In this document: positions 26,031 through 36,200 of the stretch, piece after piece
How the letters are laid out: each line of letters opens with the position of its first letter
How positions within the stretch are numbered: position 1 is the stretch's first letter
Source of the DNA: Aldehydirespirator sp965204875
GTDB lineage: Bacteria; Actinomycetota; Acidimicrobiia; Acidimicrobiales; Aldehydirespiratoraceae
DNA: 64,000 nucleotides
Assembly (NCBI GenBank): GCA_965204875.1
Contig: OZ242020.1
Location: forward strand, 1,798,001-1,862,000
Reading direction: 5' to 3'
Translations under genes and position numbers: made by a program
The notes under the pieces: generated by a model
The model's input: only the letters and a program-made list of their open reading frames with translations
Told to the model about the DNA's origin: nothing
Databases searched by the model: none

Positions 26031-26058
26031 TTGCGCGGGGGGGGGGGCGTGGTAGCGT
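26031..26058 (+). promoter_or_regulatory. Predicted promoter with poly-G (11) spacer upstream of SLH gene 1
   Basis: TTGCGC (26031-26036) and TAGCGT (26053-26058) are spaced 16 bp apart, and 11 consecutive Gs (26037-26047) occupy most of the spacer. The same arrangement with 13 Gs precedes SLH gene 3. A second -10-like TAGAGT at 26158-26163 (context GCGTGGTAGAGT) lies closer to the gene. Confidence 0.55.
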
Positions 26059-26206
26059 TCTCCCGGAGTGTTCGGGTCCGCAGTGATTGCGGCGATTTCA
26101 AGGAGTTCGGTAGATGTCCAGGGTTGCGTTGGTTGGGATGGCGCGTTGGGCGCGTGGTAGAGTGGGTTCGTACAGGTCAAAGGTTGAGTTCAGAGGGGAG
26201 AGGCCG

Positions 26207-29200
26207 ATGTCTCAGAGGTTGGTGTCGTGGTTGGGGTTCGCCGGAGGGCGTCGTTCGGGTTGGGCGGTGCTGGCGGTGGGCGCGTTGGTGGGGTCGTTGC
26301 TTGTCGTGGGGTCGCCTTCGGCCGGTGCGGCGGAGATCAAGGCCGGTAATGACAACACGGCGTCGCCGGACGTGTTGCCTGAGTTTTCGGCGTGTGTGGG
26401 TGACGCTACGCGTGACGCGGGGTTCGAGGACACCGCTGGTTTGGGGGCCGAGGATGCGATCAACTGTCTCGCCTACTACGGGATCACGAGGGGCAAGACG
26501 GCCGAGCGGTTCGATGCGGGGTCTGAGGTGACGCGTTCGCAGATGGCGTTGTTCTTGTACCGGGCCGCTGATGTGGCGGGCCTGGATCTGACGCGGGGCG
26601 CGGGTTTCGCTGATTTCGACGACATTGATGGTTTGGACGAGGAGCGCCAGACCGCGATCAGGGCTTTGGCCCGCAATGGGATCTTGTCGGGCAGTGGCAC
26701 GATGTTCAATCCGGGTGTGAGCATCACGCGTGCTGATATGGCGTTGGCTCTCGTCGCGTTCCTGCGGCACGCGAGCCCTGGCCTGTTCTACCGCAGCGGC
26801 ACGATGAGGGGCCGGCTGATCCTGGCGTCGGGTGAGACGTTGGATCATTTCGCTGACGCGCGGCGCAGCGTGCCTCGGGGTGTGGACACTGCGATCTCTT
26901 ATGCGTATGAGCTTGGTATCACCAGGGGCAGCGCGGCGGGTGCGGACGTGTTCGCGCCGGGTGATCCGGTGTTGCGTAAGAATATGGCGTCGTTCATCAC
27001 GCGGATGTTGGCGCATACGAATGTGCGTCCGGCGGGTTTGACGGCTCAGAGCGTGTCGGGGACGGTCACGGCGTCGATCCGTGACGCCGGGTTCGATCCG
27101 GTGGGTAACGAGATCGTGGACGGGTTCTATATCGCGACCGCGAGCGAGGATAAGGCGTTCGGGAGTCTGGGCGAGTGCCGGGTTGCGGTGAAGGCTGTTG
27201 ACGGCGGTTCTGGCGGGTGCCGGATCGAGGTGGTTGATCCGGCCACGAACGCGGACGGCAATGTCGCGGTGGGGACCCTGAACGCCAAGGCTATCGGCGA
27301 GGGTGCGACGGTGTGGGTGTGGACCGGTGATGTGGGCGATCGTTTCGACGTGGACCGGATCGATGCTTACAAGCTGCTGTTGAAGCCGCAAGCGGCGGCC
27401 GCGGCGACGAAGATAATGGTGACGCCGGCTGAGCCTGACCAGGCGCGGTTCGGTGCTGAGGTGCTGTTCACGGCGCAGTTGAAGCACACCAGTGATGGTG
27501 TGGACCGCGACACCTCGGTCGGTGCCGATGGCAGGCGCCCGGCGCGGTACAAGTTGCAGCGCAAGGTGTTCTCGGGTGAGCACGCGACGGTGCCGGCGAA
27601 TAGTCAGATTGTGAGCGTGTCCGAGGAGGAGTTCTTCTGGACCGACGCTCAGGGCAGGATCACGTTCGGTCTGACCACGACCGATCCTGATCCGAGCGCT
27701 GGCTCCAACGACGATTACCGGACGGTGCAGTACATCCTGACCGGCGTGAAGAACGCGCCGACCCAGACGCTGACGAAGATGGTGGTGTTCTCCGACGCGC
27801 CGTCGACGGTGGACGAAATCAAGGTGGAGCCGGCTCGCAGCTTCGTGGTGGTCCCGGCTGCCGGGGCGACCGCGTCGAACGCGGTCACCGCGACGGCGTT
27901 GGATCAGTACGGGACGCCGGTGCGCAACGTGGCGTTGACCGTCACAAGCAGCACGGACCGCTCAGAGATGCCGTCGCGTCGGCACACCACGGCATCGTCT
28001 GGCAGCGTGCGCATTCCTTACACGCACCGTGGCGGGCCGGCTCTGACCGAGACGTTGACGGTGACTCATACCCCGGCGTCGGGCACCGCGGTGTCAAACA
28101 AGGCGAAGGTGTACTGGGTGGAGCGCACGGAAGAACCGAAGCAGACCTCCGGGTTGAACGTGATCGGCGGTGACACCGGCGCTGGCACCGTCGTGGTGGA
28201 CAAGAACGCGAAGCCGACGCAGGTGAGCTATGACGGCAACGACGTTTTCAAGCTGAACGGCGAGTTCGTCACACGGGCCAAGTTCGAGGCCGAGCTGGCC
28301 AAGATCCTCGACCCGGACCGCAAACCCAAGGTCACCGGCACCCTGACATGGTCATCCTACGACCACGACGACGACACCGACATCGCCCAGTTCGAGCTCA
28401 CCACCACCGGCGGCACCACCACCACCACGACGACCACGGCGCCTTCTGCCACGACGACCACCACGTCGACTTCGACCACTTCCACGACCACGACGACTTC
28501 GACTTCGACGACTATGCCGTTGAGTCAGGCGGCGGCGGAGTCGTTGAGTATCACGGCTGATGCCGCGAAGGTCGAGGAGACCAAGGCTCCGGACGCCAAC
28601 AAGGTTGATTTCTATGAGATGAAGTTCGGTGACTGGTCGCAGTTCACGGTGCAGCTGCTGCACACCGACGAGAACGACAACGACAAGGTGAAGCGGGCCG
28701 CGTTCGGTGTGGACGGCACGAATCCTGTGCTGTTGGACGTTCGCCAGTTCAACCTCAATGGCACTCTCGAGAAGGGGTCGATCACGCCGGAGTCGAAAGA
28801 GGCGGCTGTTGCCGGGGTTGTGGCGTCGGACAAGGCCGGCATACGCTGTGCTCCTGCTAGTCCATGCGCCGGGGCGCCGGGCGGTATTACAGCGCCACCT
28901 GATGCAGCAGCAGGGACTGTTGCTCAGCACACGTTGAAGACCGATTCGACGGGCAAGGCGTCGTTCGCAGTTAGCGCGCCGGCGGACCCGAACCCGAACA
29001 CCGCGGGCGACAAGCACACGCTGATCTTGCATGTGATCGAGGAGGTCAACGGTCCGGCGTCGCCGGCGATCACGAACCTGTCGAACAAGCGGCTGCATAT
29101 TTTCAACGTGCTCGTCTCCGAGGGCGATCGCGTCACCGCGGGTGCCGCGCCTACGTCGACGGTTCCCTCGGGCACCGCGGCCGACGGCATCACCGTGACC

Positions 29201-30013
29201 TCCAAAGGCAAGACGTTCGCGTCCGGCGATACGAGCACGACGTTCGTGCAGGCCGATTACGGCGACGAGGTGTCCATCAAGATCCAGCTCAAGGCCGGCA
29301 GTGCTGACACCACCGTCGGCGCGGACGGCACGAACCGCGCCGCGTTCCATCTGCACCGCATCTACTTCCCGGCAGGCGGTCACGGAACCGAGGTCGCAAG
29401 GGGCGGAGCAAGGGAGTTCAGTTCCAAGCCCAATGCGCTCAAGGGGTCTTCCGGTTGGGACCAGTTCAGGCGAGTCCGTTACACCGGCGCCGACGGCAGC
29501 CTCAGCTTCTCAGCGTGGCTCGACGACCCCGACCCCAACACCGCGAACCAGAAGGGCAGCGTGCTGTTTGTGATCCGCTCATGGACCAACGCCCCCAACG
29601 CCACCACCGACCTCGGCACCACACCGGCGACAGCCGGCATCGTCAGGCTCAGCGACACCACCACCGGCGGCGCCACCACGACGACGACGACTGTGCCCGG
29701 CAGCGTTCCCGCTCAGCCCGCGGGCTTCTCGGCCACCGCCGGCAACGGGTCGGTGACGCTGAGCTGGGACGATCCCGACGACGATTCCATCACGGGCTAC
29801 GAGCTCGCTCGGCGTGAGCGCGACGACAGCCCCTGGGGGGACTGGAGCTCCTGGGCCGCTATCGACGGCTCGGACGCGGACACCACCACTCACACGGTGT
29901 CCGGGTTGACCAACGGCGCGAAATACCGGTTCAGGATCCGTGCCGTCAACGGCGCCGGCAACGGTGCCCAGTCAGCCTGGAAGCAAGCCGCCCCAGCCGC
30001 CCCAGGCGCCTGA
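26207..30013 (+). CDS. Secreted SLH-domain surface protein 1 (modular, with FN3 domain)
   Basis: The 1268-aa product has a Sec signal peptide (hydrophobic core about 22-38, cleavage near AGAA at 41-44) and three SLH domains (about 62-125, 130-190, 205-275), which anchor proteins to cell-wall polymers. Then follow module A (from ~residue 420, VGADGRRPARYKL), an Ig/Big-like domain (VVPAAGATASNAVTATALD), a YDGNDVFKLNGE module, a Thr/Ser-rich linker (~735-770), modules B and C of the same type as A, another Thr-rich spacer and a C-terminal fibronectin type III domain (QPAGFSATAGNGSVTLSW). I chose ATG 26207 because GAGGGGAGAGG lies upstream and the signal peptide starts there. A surface-layer or adhesin role is inferred. 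Confidence 0.85.
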   Translation: MSQRLVSWLGFAGGRRSGWAVLAVGALVGSLLVVGSPSAGAAEIKAGNDNTASPDVLPEFSACVGDATRDAGFEDTAGLGAEDAINCLAYYGITRGKTAERFDAGSEVTRSQMALFLYRAADVAGLDLTRGAGFADFDDIDGLDEERQTAIRALARNGILSGSGTMFNPGVSITRADMALALVAFLRHASPGLFYRSGTMRGRLILASGETLDHFADARRSVPRGVDTAISYAYELGITRGSAAGADVFAPGDPVLRKNMASFITRMLAHTNVRPAGLTAQSVSGTVTASIRDAGFDPVGNEIVDGFYIATASEDKAFGSLGECRVAVKAVDGGSGGCRIEVVDPATNADGNVAVGTLNAKAIGEGATVWVWTGDVGDRFDVDRIDAYKLLLKPQAAAAATKIMVTPAEPDQARFGAEVLFTAQLKHTSDGVDRDTSVGADGRRPARYKLQRKVFSGEHATVPANSQIVSVSEEEFFWTDAQGRITFGLTTTDPDPSAGSNDDYRTVQYILTGVKNAPTQTLTKMVVFSDAPSTVDEIKVEPARSFVVVPAAGATASNAVTATALDQYGTPVRNVALTVTSSTDRSEMPSRRHTTASSGSVRIPYTHRGGPALTETLTVTHTPASGTAVSNKAKVYWVERTEEPKQTSGLNVIGGDTGAGTVVVDKNAKPTQVSYDGNDVFKLNGEFVTRAKFEAELAKILDPDRKPKVTGTLTWSSYDHDDDTDIAQFELTTTGGTTTTTTTTAPSATTTTTSTSTTSTTTTTSTSTTMPLSQAAAESLSITADAAKVEETKAPDANKVDFYEMKFGDWSQFTVQLLHTDENDNDKVKRAAFGVDGTNPVLLDVRQFNLNGTLEKGSITPESKEAAVAGVVASDKAGIRCAPASPCAGAPGGITAPPDAAAGTVAQHTLKTDSTGKASFAVSAPADPNPNTAGDKHTLILHVIEEVNGPASPAITNLSNKRLHIFNVLVSEGDRVTAGAAPTSTVPSGTAADGITVTSKGKTFASGDTSTTFVQADYGDEVSIKIQLKAGSADTTVGADGTNRAAFHLHRIYFPAGGHGTEVARGGAREFSSKPNALKGSSGWDQFRRVRYTGADGSLSFSAWLDDPDPNTANQKGSVLFVIRSWTNAPNATTDLGTTPATAGIVRLSDTTTGGATTTTTTVPGSVPAQPAGFSATAGNGSVTLSWDDPDDDSITGYELARRERDDSPWGDWSSWAAIDGSDADTTTHTVSGLTNGAKYRFRIRAVNGAGNGAQSAWKQAAPAAPGA

Positions 30014-30029
30014 CCACCCGCCGACCCCC

Positions 30030-30063
30030 GGGGGTCCCGGCACCCACCGCCGCCGGGACCCCC
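30030..30063 (+). terminator. Stem-loop after SLH gene 1
   Basis: GGGGGTCCCGG (30030-30040) pairs perfectly with CCGGGACCCCC (30053-30063). No U-run follows, as is common in high-GC actinobacteria. The same hairpin recurs after SLH gene 3. Confidence 0.6.
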
Positions 30064-30116
30064 ACCCCCCAGGGTTGGCGTGCCAGGGTTGATGTGTCGG
30101 CGCCGCGCACGGGTGC

Positions 30117-30282
30117 TACACTCGCCGGCGGTCACCGGGCCGGCCACGTGGCATGGTTCTCTGGTAAGTTTTTTCGATCCGCGATCCCGACGGGGGTGCA
30201 GTCAGGTGAGTTGCGCAGGTAGGGTCTTCAGGGCCGCTCTCGGTCCGGTTCGCCGCGTGAGGCGTGGCAGGGCTGCTACGCT
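30117..30282 (+). promoter_or_regulatory. Upstream region of SLH gene 2 with -10-like hexamers, no poly-G
   Basis: Candidate -10 elements are TACACT (30117-30122) and TACGCT (30277-30282). Unlike the other two paralogues there is no G-run here. The -35 elements are unclear. Confidence 0.3.
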
Positions 30283-30306
30283 CGGTGCGGAGGAGTCCAG
30301 GTATGG

Positions 30307-30384
30307 AAAGGAGGGGCCGATGCCCCGTTGGATGGGGTGTGTGCCCCTGGTACAAGCAAAGGAGGGGCCGATGCCCCAGTTGGT
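30307..30384 (+). repeat. 51-bp duplication of ribosome site and start codon, SLH gene 2
   Basis: AAAGGAGGGGCCGATGCCCC occurs at about 30307 and again at about 30358, 17 codons apart and in frame. Either copy could initiate translation. Confidence 0.8.
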
Positions 30385-32683
30385 GAAGAGGAGGCGCTCG
30401 GGTTGGGCGGCGCTCGCCGTGGGTGCGTTGGTGGCCTCGCTGCTTGTCGTCGGGTCGCCCCCGGCCGGTGCGGCGGAGATCAAGGTCGGCCACGACAACA
30501 CGGCGTCGCCGAGCAAGACGACGCAGTTGTCGGCGTGCGTGGGTGACGCCATGCGTGACGCCGGGTTCGAGGACATCGACGGTCTGGTCGCTGAGGACGC
30601 GATCAACTGTCTTGCCTACTACGGGATCACCAAGGGCAAGACCGCCGAGCGGTTCGATGCCGGGTCCGAGGTGACGCGCTCGCAGATGGCGCTGTTCCTG
30701 TACCGGGCCGCCGACATAGCGGGCCTCAACCTGATGGGCGGCGGCGGCGCTGCCGAATTCGACGACATCGCCGATCTCGACGAGGAGCGTCAGAACGCCA
30801 TCAAGGCTCTGGCCCGCAACAACATCCTGCCGGGCAACGGCATGGCGTTCAATCCGGATACGAGCATCACGCGTGCCCAGATGGCGATGGCCCTAGTCGA
30901 GTTCCTGCGGCATGCCAACCCCGGCCTGTTCCATCAGAGCGGCACGATGAAGGGCGATCTGAACATAGCGGCGACCGACCTCGACCATTTCGCGGACGCG
31001 CGCCGGCTTGTTCCCGTCCATGTGGAAACTGCGATCTCCTACGCTTATGAGCTTGGCATCACCACGGGCAGCGCGGCGGGCGCCGACATGTTCTCGCCCC
31101 ACGATCCGGTGCTGCGCAAGAACATGGCTTCGTTCATCACGCGCACCTTGGCGCATACGAATGTGCGTCCCGCGGGTCTGACCGCTCAGAACGTGTCCGG
31201 CGCGATCACCGCCTCGATCCGTGACGCCGCTTTCGAGCCGGTGAGCAACGAGATCGTGGACGCGTTCTACATCGCCACCGCGAGCGAGGACAAGGCCTTC
31301 GACGATCAGGGCGCCTGCCGGCGTCCGGTCAACAATATTGATGCGGTCGACACGACGGCCGAGTGCCAGATCACGATAGCCGACAACGCTACCGACGGTC
31401 AGGGGAACGTCCAGTTCCCGACCATGACTTCCAACCAGATCGGCAAGGGTGCGACGGTGTGGGTGTGGACCGGCGACCTGGGTGACAAATTCGACGAAGA
31501 CCGCATCGACGCCTACAGGCTTCTGGTCCCGCCAGGCACATCGCTGGCCGCCGATGGCGTATCGTTTAGTCCCGACTCGACAAAGGCTCCGCACTACCGG
31601 TTCGGTACCAGTGTTGAGATGACCGTCCAACTCAGGTCGGGCGATTCTGACACCAAGGTCGGTACCGATGGGCGCGGGCCGGCTCAGTTCAGCCTCGTGA
31701 CCAAGACTTTCAATGGCCAAGCCACTGCTCTGCCGGCGTCACCTTTGTCTACTGCGGCCCCGCAGTTCGCTAGCGGTGCGGGTGTATTGGTAACGCAGAC
31801 TTCGGCCGAAAAGATCTGGTCGGATGACGAAGGCAAGGTCACCTTTGCCTTGACCGCGTCCGATCCTGATCCGAACCCGACGTCAGAGGACGACTTCAGG
31901 ACCGTCCAGTTCATCCTGAAGGATGTCGATACCAAGAATGCACCAGATACCGATGCGTCGGGTTGGATCACATTCTCGGATGTGCCTTCGGCGGTGACGA
32001 GTGTGTCGGCGACGGCTGTCAACAGCTATGCGGTGGCCCAGAGCGGTGCCGTGCCCAATGCTGTGGTGGCCACAGTGCGCAATCAGTACGGCCAGCCCGT
32101 AAGTAACGTGAAGTTGACCCTGACGAGCGACCAGAGCACGTCGACCATGTCGACTGCCCGTTACACCACATCGTCGACAGGCAACGTGCGCATTGGCTAC
32201 AATCATAGGGGTGCCACGTCCGTGAAGGAGACGCTCACGGTCACCTACGACCCGACCCCGGCCAACGGCAGCTCCGGCGACGAGAAGACGGACACGGCGA
32301 TCGTCTACTGGGTGGACGAGGCCGACACTCCGACCACTGTTGACGCTGGCCATGTGTGGCCTGCTATCGTGGCCGGCAGCGTCGAGCGCAACGAGGTTGT
32401 CGTGGATTGGTCTACGAGTTCCTATTATAGTAGTAACTACAGTTCTGCCGGCGCCTATCAGATACTTCGTTACGACGACAACGACAACTTCAAAGTGGGT
32501 GCCGCGGGTGCTACAGACTTCGCGACAATGGAGAAGTTCGAGGAGGAGCTGGCTAAGGTACTCAAGCGGATCGCTGCAGGTACCGGGACCAACGACGACA
32601 GGCGTTTCAGGTGGGAGTCCTACAAGTGGGACGACCAGGACGACCGGGCTCTCTTCGACTTGCAGAACGCGGCCGCGTCGTAA
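30320..32683 (+). CDS. Secreted SLH-domain surface protein 2 (shorter paralogue)
   Basis: It has the same architecture as protein 1 but stops after the first set of modules: signal peptide ending AGAAE, three SLH domains, one VGTDGRGPAQFSL module, an Ig-like domain (VPNAVVATVRNQYGQPVSNVKL) and a final YDDNDNFKVG module. It lacks the Thr-rich linker, modules B/C and FN3. Two in-frame starts, ATG 30320 (787 aa) and ATG 30371 (770 aa), each follow an identical AAAGGAGGGGCCG ribosome site 51 bp apart; the second gives a more normal signal peptide. The DNA from about 32400 on uses more AT-rich codons (for example TATTATAGTAGTAAC), suggesting a mosaic 3' part. Confidence 0.83.
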   Translation: MPRWMGCVPLVQAKEGPMPQLVKRRRSGWAALAVGALVASLLVVGSPPAGAAEIKVGHDNTASPSKTTQLSACVGDAMRDAGFEDIDGLVAEDAINCLAYYGITKGKTAERFDAGSEVTRSQMALFLYRAADIAGLNLMGGGGAAEFDDIADLDEERQNAIKALARNNILPGNGMAFNPDTSITRAQMAMALVEFLRHANPGLFHQSGTMKGDLNIAATDLDHFADARRLVPVHVETAISYAYELGITTGSAAGADMFSPHDPVLRKNMASFITRTLAHTNVRPAGLTAQNVSGAITASIRDAAFEPVSNEIVDAFYIATASEDKAFDDQGACRRPVNNIDAVDTTAECQITIADNATDGQGNVQFPTMTSNQIGKGATVWVWTGDLGDKFDEDRIDAYRLLVPPGTSLAADGVSFSPDSTKAPHYRFGTSVEMTVQLRSGDSDTKVGTDGRGPAQFSLVTKTFNGQATALPASPLSTAAPQFASGAGVLVTQTSAEKIWSDDEGKVTFALTASDPDPNPTSEDDFRTVQFILKDVDTKNAPDTDASGWITFSDVPSAVTSVSATAVNSYAVAQSGAVPNAVVATVRNQYGQPVSNVKLTLTSDQSTSTMSTARYTTSSTGNVRIGYNHRGATSVKETLTVTYDPTPANGSSGDEKTDTAIVYWVDEADTPTTVDAGHVWPAIVAGSVERNEVVVDWSTSSYYSSNYSSAGAYQILRYDDNDNFKVGAAGATDFATMEKFEEELAKVLKRIAAGTGTNDDRRFRWESYKWDDQDDRALFDLQNAAAS

Positions 32684-32770
32684 TCGGCTAGCAACCGGAG
32701 GAGCCGAACCCGCCAGAACCTGGTTCCGCTCCTCCGGAGCCCACCCCTAACCCAAAAGCCCACCAACCCC

Positions 32771-32806
32771 GAGAAGGCCCCGGCGATGTTGAGCCGGGGC
32801 CTTCTC
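32771..32806 (+). terminator. Strong stem-loop after SLH gene 2
   Basis: GAGAAGGCCCCGGC (32771-32784) pairs with GCCGGGGCCTTCTC (32793-32806), a 14-bp perfect stem with an 8-nt loop about 90 bp after the stop. Confidence 0.75.
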
Positions 32807-33001
32807 GCGCCCGTGCGGCACCACCTCGTCGTCCGCCGTTTCAGCCTGTGCGACCTCACGCTCCCCGGCTTGCGCACCGGCATCCGCTCGGCGATCTCGT
32901 CCCCGCTGCGTTCCTACGCCTCGCCATCCCGCCGGTTGCGATGCGTTCCCCTGCCGGGGGCGGTTGTGCCGGCTCCGGGTTGGTTGGCTCGGAGGCATGC
33001 G

Positions 33002-33029
33002 TTGCGGGGGGGGGGGGGCGTGGTAGCGT
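33002..33029 (+). promoter_or_regulatory. Predicted promoter with poly-G (13) spacer upstream of SLH gene 3
   Basis: TTGCGG (33002-33007; its last G belongs to the G-run) and TAGCGT (33024-33029) are 16 bp apart, with Gs filling 33006-33018. The downstream flank CGTGGTAGCGTTC is identical to that of SLH gene 1. A second -10-like TAGCCT at 33168-33173 shares the GCGTGG context. A tandem 18-bp duplication (GGAGTTCGCYTAGATGTGC) lies between them, near 33090-33127. Confidence 0.55.
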
Positions 33030-33217
33030 TCGCATGGTGCACTCGGATCCGCTGGTGCCTGCGGCAGCATCGAAACTTGCGGCAACATCGAGGGAGTTCG
33101 CCTAGATGTGCGGAGTTCGCTAGATGTGCAGGGCCGGATTGGTCGGGGTTGCGCGCTTGGCGCGTGGTAGCCTCGGGTCGCATGGGCCGCAGGTCGCGTC
33201 CCCGAGAGGAGAGGTTG

Positions 33218-33292
33218 ATGCCTCTAGCGCCGTCTACAGCGGCTATAGTTCGTCGCGCCCGGCGGATCCGGGCACAGGAAGGGAGGGGCTGA
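33218..33292 (+). CDS. Putative 24-aa leader peptide upstream of SLH gene 3
   Basis: An ATG at 33218, preceded by GAGAGGAGAGG, opens a 24-codon frame rich in Arg (VRRARRIRAQEGRG) whose TGA (33290-33292) overlaps the ATG of the SLH gene (TGATG). This layout allows translational coupling. It may instead be a remnant of a duplicated start region as in SLH gene 2. Confidence 0.4.
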   Translation: MPLAPSTAAIVRRARRIRAQEGRG

Positions 33293-36200
33293 TGCTCCGG
33301 TTGGTTGGTATGCGTCGTTCGGGGGCCTACAAGGTCCGTGACGTGTCGGGTCGGCGCCGCTCGGGTTGGGCGGTGCTTGCGGTGGGGGCGTTGTTGGCGT
33401 CGCTGCTGGCGGCGGGGTCGGCTCCGGCCGGTGCGGCCGAGATCAAGGTCGGCAACGACAACATGGCGATGCCGGACAAGCTGCCCGACTTCTCGGCGTG
33501 TGTGGGTGACGCGGAGCGTGACGCCGGTTTCGAGGACACGGCTGGCTTGGAGGCTGAGGCTGCGATCAACTGTCTTGCCTACTACGGGATCACGAAGGGC
33601 AAGACGGCCGAGCGGTTTGACGCCGGGTCTGAGGTGACGCGCTCGCAGATGGCGTTGTTCTTGTACCGGGCCGCGGATGTGGCGGGTCTGAATCTGATGG
33701 GCGGCGACGGTGCCGCCGACTTCGACGACATTGATGATCTGGACGAGGATCGCCAGACTGCGATCAAGGCTCTGGCCCGCAACAACATCTTGTCCGGCTC
33801 AGGAATGGCGTTCAATCCGGATGTGAGCATCACGCGTGCGCAGATGGCGGTGGCGCTGATCGGGTTCCTGAAGCACGCCAGCCCGAACTTGTTCCATCGC
33901 AGCGGAGAGATGAGGGGCCGGCTGATTTTGGCTTCGGGCGAGACGTTGGATCATTTCGCTGACGCGCAGCGCAGTCTTCCCAGGGGTCAGGATGCCGCGG
34001 TCTCCTACGCGTATGAGCTCGGTATCACCAGGGGCAGCGCGGCGGGCGCGAACGTGTTCTCGCCTGAGGGTCCGGTGTTGCGCAAGAATATGGCGTCGTT
34101 CATCACGCGGACGTTGGCGCATACGAATGTGCGTCCGGCGGGTTTGACCGCGCAGGATGTGTCGGGCACGATCACGGCGTCGATCCGTGACGCGGAGTTC
34201 GCGCCTGTGGGCAACGAAATTGTGGACGGGTTCTATATCGCCACCGCGAGCGAGGCCCGGGCCTTCGGCAGTCTGGGTGAGTGCCGGCCTGCGGTCAAGG
34301 CTGTTGACGGCGGTTCTGGTAAGTGCGTGATCGAGGCGGCGGACCCGGCCACGAACGCTGACGGTAATGCTGAGGTGGGGTCTATGGACGCTGCCGCGAT
34401 CGGCAAGGGCGCCACGGTGTGGGTGTGGACCGGTGACACCGGTGACCGGTTCGACGCGGACCGGGTTGATGCTTTCAAGCTGCTCCTGACGCCGCAGGCT
34501 GCGGTCTCGGCGACGAAGATGACGGTGACGCCGGCTAAGCCGGCGCAGGCGCGGTTCGATTCTGAGGTGACGTTCACGGCGCAGTTGCAGTACACCGACA
34601 GCAGCAGCGGCGCGGATCGGGACACGAAGGTTGGTAGCGACGGCAAGGCTCGGGCGCGGTACAGTTTGCAGCGCGAGGTGCTCGATGCGAATGGTGCCAC
34701 TGTGAGCAAGCCGGCTGCGGAACTCATCTGGTCTGATGCGCAGGGCAGGATCACGTTCGGTGTGACTACGGCTGATCCGAACCCGAGCGCTGCCTCGACC
34801 CGGACGGTGAAGTGGACGCTGACGGCTGTGACCAACGCTCCGGCGGCGTCGCCGTTGACGAATCAGGTGGTGTTCTCTGACGCGGCGTCGAAGCCTACGA
34901 CGGTGAAGGCGGTGCCGACGCAGCAGATCGTGGTGGTCCCCGCCGCGGGCGCGACGGCGCCGAACGCGGTCACCGCGACGGTGTTGGATCAGTACGGGGC
35001 GCCGATGCGCAACGTGGCCTTGACCGTCACGAGCGATACGGACCGGTCGGAGATGCCGTCGCGTCGGCATACGACGGCGTCGTCTGGGAGTGTGCGGATT
35101 CCTTACACGCATCGTGGCGGGCCGGCTGTGATCGAGACGCTGACGGTGACTCATACCCCGGCGTCGGGGACCGCTGTGTCGGGCCCGGCGACGGTGTACT
35201 GGGTGCAGCGCGTGAACTGGGCGTCAGAGGACACCCCTGCGCGTGTCTTGGGCGGCGACGTCGGCAGTGACACTGTCGTGGTCGACGGCGACACCGGTGC
35301 CGGGGTGCGTCCGTCGCGAGTGCGCTATGACGGCAACGACGTTTTCAAGTTGAACGGCGAGTTAGTGACCATGGCCGAGTTCGAGGCCGCTCTGGCCAAG
35401 GTCCTGGACACGACCCGGAACCCCAGGGTCACCGGGGCCTTGAAGTGGTCCTCTTACGTCTCCGACGACGACTCCGACATCGCGGAGTTCGACTTGGTGA
35501 CCCCGGCGCCGCACTCGTCGGCGGACGCTGCGGTGGGTCAGGTAGCGGCCGAGTCCGTGAGCGTGACCGCAAACGATCCGGTCGTGCGTGCCACGAAGAT
35601 GGTCGATGCTCAGAAGACCACCTCCTATGAAATGAAGTTCGGTGACTGGAGCTACTTCGATGTGCAGTTGCTTTTCACCGACGAGAACGACGGCGACAAG
35701 GTGAAACGCGCCAAGTTCGGCACCGACGGCACCAACCCCGTGACGTTGCAGGCGACGCAGCGCAACACCGCCGGCAGGGTCACCTCTGTCACGGGTGTGC
35801 GCAGGCAGGGCCCCGCGGTTGACAACACGGTGTGGAACCCGCTGACGGAGCGTCTGAGCGTGACGTGCAACGGCGTGGCCTGTCCGACGTGGAGTCCTAT
35901 CTCCGGTCCGGAGCTGGTCACCGACGACAACGGCGCGGCCCGGTTCACGGTGGCGGCGCCGGCGGATCCCAACCCGGGCGACGCCGGTGATGTGATGACG
36001 CTGCTGGTGCGGGTGCACGAGGAGCTGAACGGGCCGCGGGCCAACACCAACAACCCGGCCTCGATCACCAACGGTGGCTTGCACTACTTCATCGTCAGGG
36101 TCACCGAGGGCGCCCGTGCAACCACGGGAACGCCGACCACTACGACCGTGCCCTCAGGCAACGCCGCAGCGAGCTGGACCGTGAAGTCGGTCGGCGCGGC

